Below, one piece after another: positions 1 through 8,318 of a stretch of DNA of 64,000 bases; the stretch's first letter is position 1, and the number at the start of each line of letters is the position of its first letter. The notes below the pieces were generated by a model. It was not told where the DNA came from. It made no database searches and worked only from the letters and a program-made list of their open reading frames with translations. A program made the translations under genes and the position numbers. Source of the stretch: DASXHD01 sp038239005 (GTDB taxonomy: Bacteria; Myxococcota_A; Polyangia; Polyangiales; Polyangiaceae); the NCBI GenBank assembly GCA_038239005.1, contig JBBSFE010000002.1, positions 62,001 to 126,000 of the forward strand, read 5' to 3'.

Positions 1-1
1 G

Positions 2-481
2 TTTGCGTTTGCATGCGGTGGCGCGAGCTCGAATGTTGCCGAGCCCGGCCCGTTCGACCCATCCGGGTTGAAGCTCGTCATCGGCGTGGAGCGCACGAAG
101 ACGTTCGAGGTCAAACCAGGCGGTAGCGTCGAGAGCTCCGAAACGGGGAATGCTGTCATGACGTTCGTCGGCCAAGAGCTTCGGCTCGTCGACGGCTCGA
201 AGACGCTCCTCGTGCTCGACGGCGACACGTTGCGCGGGCCGAACGCGAAACCCGTTGGCACGTTCGAGGGCGACGCGCTCTCGATGGGCGCAATGCGCAT
301 TGCCGTGAAGGACGACGGCGTCGTCAAGCTCGCCCACGACGGAAAAGAGGGAAGCATGCGGATGCACTTCGTCGGCACCGTCGCGGGTCACAAGCGCGCA
401 GCGATCATGCTGGTGGTCGTCGTCTTTTCGCTCTACGTCGTCACGCACCCAAACGCGACGCTCGACGCCTTCCTCGACTAG
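2..481 (+). CDS. Lipoprotein with C-terminal membrane segment (5' partial)
   Basis: The frame is open from the first bases of the window. It begins with residues FAFAC followed by GGASS, which looks like the end of a lipoprotein signal peptide, so the true start lies upstream of the window. The TTG at 68 is therefore not the likely start. The body is hydrophilic, rich in beta-prone residues and without a domain I recognise. A hydrophobic segment (AAIMLVVVVFSLYVV) sits close to the C-terminus, which is unusual for a lipid-anchored protein and would give two membrane attachments. The function is unknown. Confidence 0.65.
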   Translation, partial: FAFACGGASSNVAEPGPFDPSGLKLVIGVERTKTFEVKPGGSVESSETGNAVMTFVGQELRLVDGSKTLLVLDGDTLRGPNAKPVGTFEGDALSMGAMRIAVKDDGVVKLAHDGKEGSMRMHFVGTVAGHKRAAIMLVVVVFSLYVVTHPNATLDAFLD

Positions 482-499
482 CTCCTCGTCTCGCAGAAG

Positions 500-1960
500 T
501 CAGGACGTCAGCTCGGTGAGCGGACCTATCATCGGGATGGTGCTTCCATCAGCTCCGGCCGCGCTCGTCAGCCCGAAGCTCGTGTCGGGCTGGCCCATCG
601 CCTGAAGCAGCGTGACGTGAAGTCGGTTGTGCGCGGGGCCGACGGGCGCGAATCCCGAAATCGGATTGGTGTACGTGCGCGGGTAGCGAACGTATCGGCC
701 GGACTTGAAAATCTTGGTGCCGCCGGCAATCACGGTGAAGTTGTCGTGATGAACGTGCGTGGGTGTGCCGAGCTCGGTGATCCACACGACGATGGTGTGA
801 TCGAGGAGCGAGCCGGACCCTTCGGTCACGCCGTCGAGCGCCGTCAAAAGCGACGCGAACGAATTGGCGTAAAACACGCCGAGATCGACCATGGCTTGCG
901 CGGCGACGGGGTTGTACGTGGTCCCGCAGGAGGTCGCGCCTTCGATCGACTGATGCGCGTAACCGTGAACCGTTTCGTTCGCGGGGTACCCAATTTCTGG
1001 ACACTGAGGTACTCGCGCGATGAACGTGGCGACGCGCGTGAGATCGCACGCGAACGCGAGTCGGATCATTTGCAGGAGTTGCGACGTCGTCGTGGCGGAC
1101 GCGTCGTACGTGGGGTCACACTTCGCCGCGACGGACGCACCGAGACTCGTTTGAAGCTGGCGAACGAGATCGCGGTGATCGTTCAACCGCTGGCGCCCCG
1201 CGGCATCGAGTCGTGGTGCGAGTAGCTCGTATTCACGCGCGACCGAGTCGAGCACGGACGGGCGCAGCGAAGCGATGAGCGCCGCGCGCGATTGCGTGGT
1301 CCCGCCGTTCGGTGCGATGTAGCCCATCAAGTCGGCGAAAGCCGTTCCCGGATCGGCGACGACGGGCGTCGCTTGGCCGGGCCCGAGAAACGAAAACGGT
1401 GCGACCGTGGAGTTCGGCGTGTAGTCGAAGCCGTACACGCGTGAGCCAAAGCGACCGGGCGCGAGCGTGCGAAGCGCGAGCTCTTGATCGATCGACCGCG
1501 CACCGCCCGTGCACGGTGAGCCGGAGACTTGCATCGCACGCGTTCCGGTGAGCACGTTGGCAACGCCCACGGAGTGATTGTTCAAGTCGCCGCCGGTCGT
1601 CATCGTGTGTGCGATGTCGGCGAGCGCCGACGTGTGCGAGAGCCCTTCGACCACGAGCAAGCGATCACGAAACGCGTAGAGCGGTCGAAGAATGTCGCTG
1701 AAATCGCTCGCGGCGAGTGGCAAGAGCGATCGCGCCGCGAATGCGTCGGTGGGGCCCGCTGGAATGGGCATGTTCCATCCCGTCGGCGTGTGTCCGTGCG
1801 GCGTGAGAAAGAAGACGACGCGCGTCGGCGGATCGGTGTGCATCGAATTCGGCGTGGCGCTCGATGGCGATCCGTCGCGGGGCTTCGCGCCGAGCGGATT
1901 CGTCATCGTCGTGAGCGCGCCCAAGCCGAGGGCTTTCAAAAATCGACGTCGATCGAGCAT
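500..1960 (-). CDS. DUF1552 family protein, Tat-exported
   Basis: The 486-residue protein starts at the ATG at 1958-1960. The N-terminus reads MLDRRRFLKALGLGAL, a twin-arginine signal (Arg 4-6), so it is probably exported folded. The body has the DUF1552 pattern, including the early VVFFLTPHGHTP segment and the late VVWITELGTPTHVHHDN segment. DUF1552 proteins are usually encoded beside DUF1592/DUF1588 proteins in Planctomycetes and Myxococcota, and their biochemical role is not established. It is the last gene of a three-gene minus-strand operon. The ATG overlaps the stop of the preceding small ORF in TAATG, and no Shine-Dalgarno sequence is visible, which suggests coupled translation. The frame is open further upstream, but that extension lacks the signal peptide. 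Confidence 0.9.
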   Translation of the reverse strand: MLDRRRFLKALGLGALTTMTNPLGAKPRDGSPSSATPNSMHTDPPTRVVFFLTPHGHTPTGWNMPIPAGPTDAFAARSLLPLAASDFSDILRPLYAFRDRLLVVEGLSHTSALADIAHTMTTGGDLNNHSVGVANVLTGTRAMQVSGSPCTGGARSIDQELALRTLAPGRFGSRVYGFDYTPNSTVAPFSFLGPGQATPVVADPGTAFADLMGYIAPNGGTTQSRAALIASLRPSVLDSVAREYELLAPRLDAAGRQRLNDHRDLVRQLQTSLGASVAAKCDPTYDASATTTSQLLQMIRLAFACDLTRVATFIARVPQCPEIGYPANETVHGYAHQSIEGATSCGTTYNPVAAQAMVDLGVFYANSFASLLTALDGVTEGSGSLLDHTIVVWITELGTPTHVHHDNFTVIAGGTKIFKSGRYVRYPRTYTNPISGFAPVGPAHNRLHVTLLQAMGQPDTSFGLTSAAGADGSTIPMIGPLTELTS

Positions 1961-2106
1961 TACGGCAAAGCCCAGTTGAGTTGAGTGTATTCCGCCGCCA
2001 GCGCGTTTTGGATGGAACACATGGCGGCCCGGCCGCGCTTGTCGCGCTGCCGCGGTTCGATCACCACATGGTGGCAAGACGCGATCGATTCAAGTGACAT
2101 CCGCAT
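1960..2106 (-). CDS. Small 48-residue ORF between DUF1592 and DUF1552 genes
   Basis: A 48-codon frame fills the gap between its two neighbours exactly. Its ATG (2104-2106) shares one base with the TAA of the DUF1592 gene (TAATG). Its own TAA (1960-1962) shares one base with the ATG of the DUF1552 gene (TAATG again). The protein starts MRMSLESIASCHHV and ends TQLNWALP. It has two Cys, a Cys-His-His cluster and a basic stretch (RQRDKRGR). There is no signal peptide or membrane segment. I recognise no family. The double one-base overlap is the evidence that it is translated, since a chance ORF would be unlikely to fit both stops. Confidence 0.6.
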   Translation of the reverse strand: MRMSLESIASCHHVVIEPRQRDKRGRAAMCSIQNALAAEYTQLNWALP

Positions 2107-3740
2107 TAGTTGCCCGCCTTGCGAAGTCGAAATGTCGGAGACGTTGCGATGCTGACGAGGAGCGCGCGGACGTCGCCGCCGGTTTGTTCGAACGCGGTCG
2201 TCCACGTATCGAGAAGTGGAAGCTCTGCGTCGGCCGGCGCGCGACCGAGAGCGTACCGAAGCCATTGCTGCGTTGCGCATCGATGCACCGCGTGACTTCG
2301 TTCGAGCGCCGTCGAGAGAGCGATCACGCCGTCGAACGGACCATCGACATCGCTGCCGAGGAGCACGCCGCTCGAATCGATCGGAAGGCCTACCTCGGTG
2401 GTGCGGTACGCACCTGCGGCGTCGTAGTGCTCGAAGCCGAACCCGATTCCATTCAAGCCTTGGTGACAGCCCTGACAGGTAGGCGGAGCCGTGCGCGTTT
2501 CGAAGAGCATGCGTGTCGTCTGTGGTCCGTCGCTGGGGCCTGCGGTGGGCATCGAGAGATTCGCGCCCGGTGGTGGCGAGATCGGAAGCTCGCACAGCAA
2601 ACGCAGCTCGACGGCGTTACCGCGAATCGGAGGCGATGTTCCACCACGATGCGACGTGCCCGCCAAAAATGCGACGCGCGTGAGAACGCCAGCACGCTCG
2701 ACAGCCGGCAATTGCACCGCGGTGAACGCGGTTGGATCGGCAGGCGAGGGGAGACCGTAGATGTGTGCCATTTCGCCGTCGACCCAGGCGCTCGGGCTGA
2801 GAAGGAGATCGCGCAGCGTGCCGTGTTGCATGAGCGTGTTCTCGACGAACAGCTCGGTCTCGCGTTCCGCGGAGATCTGCGTTCGAGGGCTCCACGTCGG
2901 ATCGATGTCGGGCGTTCGATACGTTTGCTCGTCGCGCATGACGAGATCGAGCCCGAGCCACTGCCGATGAAAGCTCCAGAACGAGCGACGCGCGCGATCG
3001 TCGTCGAGCATGCGTTCGACTTGGTTGCGAATTTGGTCTTCGGTGATGAGCACGCCCGCTTCTGCGGCGTCGAGCAGGACGTCGTCGGGTGTGCTCTCCC
3101 ACAAGAAAAACGACAACCGACTCGCGAGCGCGAACGGCTCGACGGGCATGATCGCATCGGCGTCGTCGCCAACGACGGGCTCGGGCCGATAGATGAACTG
3201 CGGCGATTGAAGCATCGTGCTGAGCGTCAACTGCACCGCCGCTCGAAAATCGACCGCCGACTGCCAGGCCAGGAACTTCAGCTGAAAACGCGTGAGCTCG
3301 TCGCTCGTGACCGGCCGGCGAAACACGCGCCGCCCGGTCTGCGTGATGAATTGCGTCGCGCACGCGCTTGCCTGCACGGGCGTGGACCAATCGCATCCGG
3401 TGAGCGCGCGAACCGCCGTGTCGCTCGAAGTTGCGCCGTCGGCTTCGAGGTTGGCGATCGTTTCGTAGCGCGCGATGGCGACGTCCGAGGGCTGCTGCGC
3501 CTCGATGGCATTCTCGAACCCCCCGATTACCGCGTCGTTCGGAAGCGGCGGAAGGGTCGGCGCTACCGTCGGAAAAAGATCGCGGAGCGCGTTCAGATAC
3601 TCGGCGTTCGTGAGCCGGCGCAAAGGCGATGGCCCAACCGCAACCGGCGTGCGCTCGTCAGGTGGGCCGCCGAGATAACACCCCGCAACCGTGAGGCTCG
3701 CCGATAGCGTAACGAGGGCCAAGGAGCGCGCGACCCTCAT
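2106..3740 (-). CDS. DUF1592/DUF1588-type lipoprotein with CxxCH haem motif
   Basis: The 544-residue protein has a lipobox ending LTVAGC (Cys 21). The order of segments matches the DUF1587-DUF1595-DUF1592-DUF1588-DUF1585 family. These are an early LRRLTNAEYLNALRDLF, a central TLSTMLQSPQFIYR, and a CQGCH motif at 422-426 followed by GIGFGFEHYDAAGAYR. CxxCH is the covalent c-type haem attachment signature, so a periplasmic or surface redox protein is likely, although the family's reaction is unknown. It is the first gene of the operon with the small ORF and the Tat-exported DUF1552 protein. Such pairs are common in Myxococcota and Planctomycetes. Confidence 0.9.
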   Translation of the reverse strand: MRVARSLALVTLSASLTVAGCYLGGPPDERTPVAVGPSPLRRLTNAEYLNALRDLFPTVAPTLPPLPNDAVIGGFENAIEAQQPSDVAIARYETIANLEADGATSSDTAVRALTGCDWSTPVQASACATQFITQTGRRVFRRPVTSDELTRFQLKFLAWQSAVDFRAAVQLTLSTMLQSPQFIYRPEPVVGDDADAIMPVEPFALASRLSFFLWESTPDDVLLDAAEAGVLITEDQIRNQVERMLDDDRARRSFWSFHRQWLGLDLVMRDEQTYRTPDIDPTWSPRTQISAERETELFVENTLMQHGTLRDLLLSPSAWVDGEMAHIYGLPSPADPTAFTAVQLPAVERAGVLTRVAFLAGTSHRGGTSPPIRGNAVELRLLCELPISPPPGANLSMPTAGPSDGPQTTRMLFETRTAPPTCQGCHQGLNGIGFGFEHYDAAGAYRTTEVGLPIDSSGVLLGSDVDGPFDGVIALSTALERSHAVHRCATQQWLRYALGRAPADAELPLLDTWTTAFEQTGGDVRALLVSIATSPTFRLRKAGN

Positions 3741-3796
3741 CGCGTCATTCTAACACTCCTGTCCTGAAGCGCGCGAAGTGAAGTACGTTTGTCTCG

Positions 3797-4339
3797 ATGC
3801 GCGTCGCACTCATCGCCTTGGGTTCCATCGTGTTTGCGTGCTCGAGCTCGCCGGCTCCTGGCGGTGACGCCGGCACGGACGTCGCGAGCTCGGATGTCGC
3901 GAGCTCGGATGTCGCGAGCGGAGATGGAAGCGACGCGTGTACACAAACGATGACAGGTGACGAGAGCGCCACGCGCGCGTGTACGTTCAGCCTCTGTCAT
4001 CCGACGGGCGAGACGTACGAGCTGCTAGACGTCAGCAGCGTAGACCACATCATTCGGCCCGGCGCGACCGGCGCTTTCGCCGTTGGTTCATACGCGGCGG
4101 CGGATCTCGACGTGATGTCCAGCTTCGAAGTCTACACCTCGACGACGACCTACGCCGCGCGCGGCGGACCATCACCGTATCCAGGACAGAACGTCCTCGT
4201 GAAGCTCGATAGCGTCGTCTCGCCGTCGCAACTTCCGTGCGATGGCAAAGCTCACGGAACTGTCGACGCCACGCTCGTCGAGCTCGCTGCCGATGGTGGC
4301 GTAGGTTCCGGTCACGTCACGGTGCACGTCACGTTCTGA
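3797..4339 (+). CDS. Hypothetical lipoprotein with pentapeptide linker repeats
   Basis: The signal peptide is MRVALIALGSIVFAC, with the lipid-bearing Cys at 15. A linker of Gly, Asp and Ser follows, containing three copies of a D-V-A-S-(S/G) pentapeptide. A folded domain of about 130 residues comes next, with three Cys and predicted beta structure. No known domain is recognised. It lies 19 bases upstream of another lipoprotein gene on the same strand, so the two are probably cotranscribed. Confidence 0.75.
   Translation: MRVALIALGSIVFACSSSPAPGGDAGTDVASSDVASSDVASGDGSDACTQTMTGDESATRACTFSLCHPTGETYELLDVSSVDHIIRPGATGAFAVGSYAAADLDVMSSFEVYTSTTTYAARGGPSPYPGQNVLVKLDSVVSPSQLPCDGKAHGTVDATLVELAADGGVGSGHVTVHVTF
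3878..3922 (+). repeat. Three 15-bp direct repeats in a lipoprotein linker
   Basis: Three adjacent copies of a 15-base unit (consensus GAYGTCGCGAGCTCG) encode the DVASS linker just after the lipobox. The unit length is a multiple of three, so gain or loss of copies would not break the frame. Confidence 0.85.
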
Positions 4340-4358
4340 GTCGCTCGAGCAACCGGAG

Positions 4359-5594
4359 ATGAAAAGAACCTCTCTTGCTTTTTTTTTCGTGGTCGCGTGC
4401 AACGTGTACGACACGACGTTGCTCGTCGAAGGCGGCGCGGTCGATGCCAGCGGTAGTGACACGGGCGACGCATGCTCGATGCTCTGCAAGAACGTCTGCG
4501 TCGACACATCGAGCGACAAGAACAACTGCGGCACGTGCGGCGCGACATGCGAGGTCGGTTGCACGGGTGGGCACTGCGATCCGACCGTGCTCGTCACGGG
4601 GCTCGGCGCGCCACATGGTCTCGTCCTCAACGCCGGCAAGCTCTACTTCGCGAACTACAACAACATCAACGTCGAGGTGATGAGCGCCGCCGACGGCACA
4701 GGCCTCAAAGTTTTCGCAAGCGCACAACTCTTCCCGAGCCGCCTCGCGACCGACGGCACGACGCTTTTCTGGACGGATTCGTCGAACAGCGCGCACCCGG
4801 CGGGTGGACAGATCGACGAAGAGGCGTTCGTGCCGACAGAGTGCGCGCCGCCGTCATTCGACGGAGGCGCGCCGTACACGCAGTGCTTCAACGCACAAGA
4901 TCTCCCGGCGCCCTACGGCATCGCCGTGCAAGGCGCCATGACCTTCGTCACGACGACGGCATCGACGAACATGGCCGGCGCGGGCTGCGCGCCCGATGCA
5001 TGGGTGAGCTCGGTGCTCAGCTGTCCGACGTCCGGTTGCGACGTCATCGGTTGCTCCCCGGCAGGCGGCCCCAACGTGCTCGCGTCGGGTCAGACCGAGC
5101 TCGCAGGAATCGCCGCCGACGCAACGAACGTCTACTGGGCAGACACGGGCGCACACGCCGTGCGATTTTGTCCGCAGCCCGATTGCGCTGGAGGCCCCAT
5201 GCCTTTCGCCTCGAACGTGGGCTCGCCCTTCGACGTCATATCCGATGGCAAAACGGTCTTCTTCAGCGATCGCAATGGCATCGTCTACTCGTGTCCGAAG
5301 GCGGGCTGCGGCAGCGCGCCGACCCAGCTCGCAAACTCGCTCGACGATCCATTCCTCATCGCGACGGACGGCTCGCGTGTGTACTTCACGCTCTACGCGA
5401 AGGGCGTCAAAGGCAACGGCGCCATCATGTCGTGCGCCCTTCCTTCGTGCGCCGGCGGTCCGACGACGCACGCAGTCGGGTTGAACGCGCCATACGCCAT
5501 CGCCGTCGACGCCACCTACATCTACTGGACTGAAGAGGGCACCGCGGGCCTCCTCTCGCTCGACGGCAGAGTCTCGAAGCTGAAGAAAAACTAG
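4359..5594 (+). CDS. Lipoprotein with NCGxCG motif and beta-propeller-like repeats
   Basis: The 411-residue protein has a short signal peptide, MKRTSLAFFFVVAC (Cys 14). Near the N-terminus is a Cys-rich segment, NNCGTCGATCEVGC, of the type found in many Polyangiales surface proteins. The remaining part repeats blades such as LYFANYNNINVEV, LFWTDSSNS, VYWADTGAH, VFFSDRNG, VYFTLYAKG and IYWTEEG. This is the pattern of a six- to seven-bladed propeller of the NHL/DUF5050 kind. Several blades also carry a Cys-x-x-x-x-Cys pair. A carbohydrate- or protein-binding surface role is inferred. The substrate is unknown. Confidence 0.85.
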   Translation: MKRTSLAFFFVVACNVYDTTLLVEGGAVDASGSDTGDACSMLCKNVCVDTSSDKNNCGTCGATCEVGCTGGHCDPTVLVTGLGAPHGLVLNAGKLYFANYNNINVEVMSAADGTGLKVFASAQLFPSRLATDGTTLFWTDSSNSAHPAGGQIDEEAFVPTECAPPSFDGGAPYTQCFNAQDLPAPYGIAVQGAMTFVTTTASTNMAGAGCAPDAWVSSVLSCPTSGCDVIGCSPAGGPNVLASGQTELAGIAADATNVYWADTGAHAVRFCPQPDCAGGPMPFASNVGSPFDVISDGKTVFFSDRNGIVYSCPKAGCGSAPTQLANSLDDPFLIATDGSRVYFTLYAKGVKGNGAIMSCALPSCAGGPTTHAVGLNAPYAIAVDATYIYWTEEGTAGLLSLDGRVSKLKKN

Positions 5595-5658
5595 TCCGTC
5601 ACGTGAGTGCGATGAGAGCGCGAGTGATCACGAACGCGGATCGGGCGTACCATGAGGC

Positions 5659-5967
5659 GTGAAAAAAATCTGGGCGGCCATCGTGGTGCCCGCGCTCGTC
5701 GCGGTGTCGTGCCAAGCGGAGAGCCCCGCGAATGCGGGCGGCGAATGCTCATCGGACGCAACGTGCGTGCTGAGCTCGTGGACCGCTGACTGCTGCCCGC
5801 GATGCAAACCGTTCTCCGCGCCGAGCAACGAGATTGCGGCGATGGAAGAAAAATGCCACGCGATGTCGCCCGTTGCGGGTCGTTGCACCGAGCTCAAGTG
5901 CCCGCCGCACGAAGGCCCAGACTACTTCGGCAAGTGCGTCGAAGGCCGCTGCCGGGTCGGCCCGTGA
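5659..5967 (+). CDS. Small Cys-rich lipoprotein
   Basis: The start is GTG at 5659. The signal peptide MKKIWAAIVVPALVAVSC puts the lipid Cys at 18. The mature part of about 85 residues holds ten Cys (for example DCCPRCKPF and GKCVEGRCRV) and is likely stabilised by disulphides. The pattern C-x4-C-x(n)-CCPRC resembles other small myxobacterial Cys-rich lipoproteins. I assign no function. It ends 18 bases from the convergent VWA gene. Confidence 0.75.
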   Translation: MKKIWAAIVVPALVAVSCQAESPANAGGECSSDATCVLSSWTADCCPRCKPFSAPSNEIAAMEEKCHAMSPVAGRCTELKCPPHEGPDYFGKCVEGRCRVGP

Positions 5968-5985
5968 AGAGGCTCGCGGCGCCCG

Positions 5986-6909
5986 TCAGTTCGGGTTGAC
6001 CGTTCCGCCACCGTCGGCGCAACCATCGGCCGATTGCTGAATCGCCGCGAGCGCAGCGACGAACGCTTGTGGGTTGCCATCGCCGACGTTCCAGTGACGA
6101 CACGGAGCGGTGCTCGTGCCGCACGCGTTCGTGAGCGGACCCACGGTCGCGGGGTGCATCGGACCGTTGCCACCTTGCGCGATTGCCTCGAGGTTGTTGT
6201 CGTCGGCGCCCGTCATGCCGATGACGTAGGTGCGGAGCGTCGTGGCGGTGAAGTGCGCTTGAAGCAGGTTCGAGAGGTCCCCGAGGGTTTCGTCGCAGCC
6301 GTTCGGATTGCCGTCGGTCACGAGAATGCCGATCGTCACGCGGCCACCGCGACGATTGCCAGCCGTGAACTTGGTGATGCCGCGGATCGCGGCTTCCGTG
6401 GGTGTGCCGCCGCCGCCGTTGTCGTTGGTGGAGTTGAGGAGCGCGTCGAAGACGTTCGTGGGTAGCGTGGTGTATGCGGGCGGCGGCGTGGGTGCTGCAG
6501 CGACGTCGTAGCCCGCGCCTGTCGTGCAGAGCGCTGACGTGTGCGTCGTGAGCGGAAAGAATTGAATCGCGGCGGCGTTGCCGGTAGCGCTGATCGAGTT
6601 GAAGTATCCCGAGAGCGCGTTGATCGCGTGACACCACTTCGAGTTTGTCGTGTCGCCGATGTTGCAGTCGTTCCCCATGCTGCCCGAACGATCTTGCATG
6701 ATGTACATGTCGACAGGCGCGTAGCAGCTACCACCGTCGCCGCCGCTTCCGTCGCCGGCCTTCCCGTCGCCGTTGCCGAAGGGGCTATCGCCGCTGCTCG
6801 TTGCGTCGCCCGAGCTACCGTCAGGGAGACCGCCGGTGTCGTCGCCTCCGCATGCGACGACTCCAAGAACGGCGACCGCGGCAATCACACGTGCGCTGAA
6901 AACTTTCAC
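5986..6909 (-). CDS. VWA-domain lipoprotein
   Basis: The start chosen is GTG at 6907-6909, because GGAGG stands five bases upstream and the product then begins with a signal peptide, VKVFSARVIAAVAVLGVVAC (Cys 20). An Asp/Gly/Ser-rich linker of about 40 residues follows. The von Willebrand A domain starts with DRSGSMG at about residue 73, an intact DxSxS MIDAS motif, and continues with the GGGGTPTEAAIRG threonine region and LVTDGNPNGC. Metal-dependent adhesion or ligand binding at the cell surface is the usual role of such proteins in myxobacteria. The ligand is unknown. Confidence 0.9.
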   Translation of the reverse strand: MKVFSARVIAAVAVLGVVACGGDDTGGLPDGSSGDATSSGDSPFGNGDGKAGDGSGGDGGSCYAPVDMYIMQDRSGSMGNDCNIGDTTNSKWCHAINALSGYFNSISATGNAAAIQFFPLTTHTSALCTTGAGYDVAAAPTPPPAYTTLPTNVFDALLNSTNDNGGGGTPTEAAIRGITKFTAGNRRGGRVTIGILVTDGNPNGCDETLGDLSNLLQAHFTATTLRTYVIGMTGADDNNLEAIAQGGNGPMHPATVGPLTNACGTSTAPCRHWNVGDGNPQAFVAALAAIQQSADGCADGGGTVNPN

Positions 6910-6914
6910 GAGAA

Positions 6915-6919
6915 CCTCC
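6915..6919 (-). promoter_or_regulatory. Shine-Dalgarno deciding the GTG start of the VWA gene
   Basis: GGAGG on the minus strand lies five bases before GTG 6907-6909. This supports that start over the in-frame codon 18 bases upstream. Confidence 0.7.
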
Positions 6920-6993
6920 AAAGGCAAACTCAGCTTAGCGTGTGCCGTGATCGAGATGCTCAGATTCGCACATTGAGCAATCGGGAGCGGACA

Positions 6994-7557
6994 TCACGGC
7001 GCCGATTGATGAGACAAACACGAGACCACGACGCTCTTCAGCGGCGCCGTGTACGACTGATCGAGCACGCGACCATCGTCGAACGTGAGCCTGAGCTCCG
7101 CGCTGAGCGGCTGCCCATCGGCGGTCGGCATCGACGTAACCGTGACGACGACGGAAGCGAGCGCGGTCACGTCTAGCTCCGCGGTGTTCGAACCATTCGT
7201 GAGCGAAAACTGAATCGAGCGATCGTTCGACTTCGCGCTCGTCACGTTGCCGGCCACTTCGCCGACCATCAGCGGCACCGACTGATCGACGAGCACCGAC
7301 GAGGCGAGATCGAGTCGCAGGACCGTGTATGGCGCCGCGATGTCGGTCTCGCCCAAGAGCTCGAGGGTGAAGACGTCACCGGCGGCGAATGAAGCGCTAC
7401 CGCACGCAGCGGGTGTGCGAAACGCATCCGAGCTCGACGGCGTGAAATCGATCGGGGCGCGCTGGCTGTTGTTGCCCGGATCGCAGCCGCAACCCATCGT
7501 CAGTGAAGCGTTGATAAGAACCGCGGCGATAGCGGCGACCGAGCCCAGCGTCTTCAT
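6994..7557 (-). CDS. Hypothetical lipoprotein
   Basis: The 187-residue protein has the signal peptide MKTLGSVAAIAAVLINASLTMGC (Cys 23). The mature part is mostly beta-prone, with runs such as YTVLRLDLASSVLVD, ELDVTALASVVVTVTS and SAELRLTFDDG. It looks like a single immunoglobulin-like or jelly-roll domain, but no family is recognised. It stands alone between minus-strand genes with about 80-130 bases on each side, so it is probably monocistronic. Confidence 0.7.
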   Translation of the reverse strand: MKTLGSVAAIAAVLINASLTMGCGCDPGNNSQRAPIDFTPSSSDAFRTPAACGSASFAAGDVFTLELLGETDIAAPYTVLRLDLASSVLVDQSVPLMVGEVAGNVTSAKSNDRSIQFSLTNGSNTAELDVTALASVVVTVTSMPTADGQPLSAELRLTFDDGRVLDQSYTAPLKSVVVSCLSHQSAP

Positions 7558-7688
7558 GGGATACGGTAGAGCAACCTGCGTGCCGACTCCTCAGGTGCAA
7601 AACGCCCGCATTTTGGGGCGATCACGCGTCGCCCGGTCCCACACGACAGGACAACGGTGTCATGCGGATCGCGAACGGATCAGCGGCG

Positions 7689-8318
7689 TCAGAGTTTTTG
7701 GCACGAGCCGCTGGTGCACGGCGCAACGACGCACGGTGACACGACGCACGTGAGCCCACTCGCGCAGCCCGTCGCGGTGTTGCATGGGTCGCCTTGGCCG
7801 CTCGGTGCGGTCGGATGTTTCGAGGGCGCATCGTGGCTCGCGAACCTGTGATGCTCGAGCATTTCAACGAGCGCGCGTGGTGCGTTCTCTCGGCCATCGG
7901 CCTGGCGCACGCACCCACCGACTTCTTGCTTGTGGCCGTCGATGTCGATGCGAATGGTTGCGTCGTACTCTGGCACGCACCGAAACGATCCAATGTGCGC
8001 GATGAAATCGGCGGTAACGATGCGATGGAGCTCACGGACTTCTTGCGCGTCGAGTGCGGTGAAGCGTCGCTCGGAGTCGCTCGGGCCGCCTTCCGAAGCG
8101 ATGAACCCGCCTTCGTAGTTGACGGTGAGAAGCTGATGGCAGCTGCGGCCGTCGTTCGGGCACGGTCCGAAGTCCCACGCAATGGCGAGCTCTTTCCAAC
8201 CGCCGCCGCTCGTTTCGGCTGTGGTCGACGTGGACTGCGTCGCGCCCGCACACGCAACGATCGTCGCCGCGAAAACGAGAGACGAAACACGAACCATCGT
8301 GGAGCGAAACGCGTTCAC
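7689..8318 (-). CDS. Hypothetical lipoprotein with Cys-rich tail
   Basis: The preferred start is GTG at 8316-8318, which overlaps the TGA of the upstream TPR gene as GTGA and implies coupling. ATG at 8295-8297 is an alternative. The signal peptide ends TIVAC. A central domain has two Cys spaced like a disulphide (CPNDGRSC) and a FIASEGGPS segment. The last 40 residues hold eight Cys in a pattern common to small Polyangiales lipoproteins (GDPCNTATGCASGLTC). The function is unknown. Confidence 0.75.
   Translation of the reverse strand: MNAFRSTMVRVSSLVFAATIVACAGATQSTSTTAETSGGGWKELAIAWDFGPCPNDGRSCHQLLTVNYEGGFIASEGGPSDSERRFTALDAQEVRELHRIVTADFIAHIGSFRCVPEYDATIRIDIDGHKQEVGGCVRQADGRENAPRALVEMLEHHRFASHDAPSKHPTAPSGQGDPCNTATGCASGLTCVVSPCVVAPCTSGSCQKL

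Noticed and set aside
2094..3707. 537-residue plus-strand frame opposite the DUF1592 gene
   Set aside because: It is antisense to a clear protein family, is Arg-rich and has no recognisable domain.
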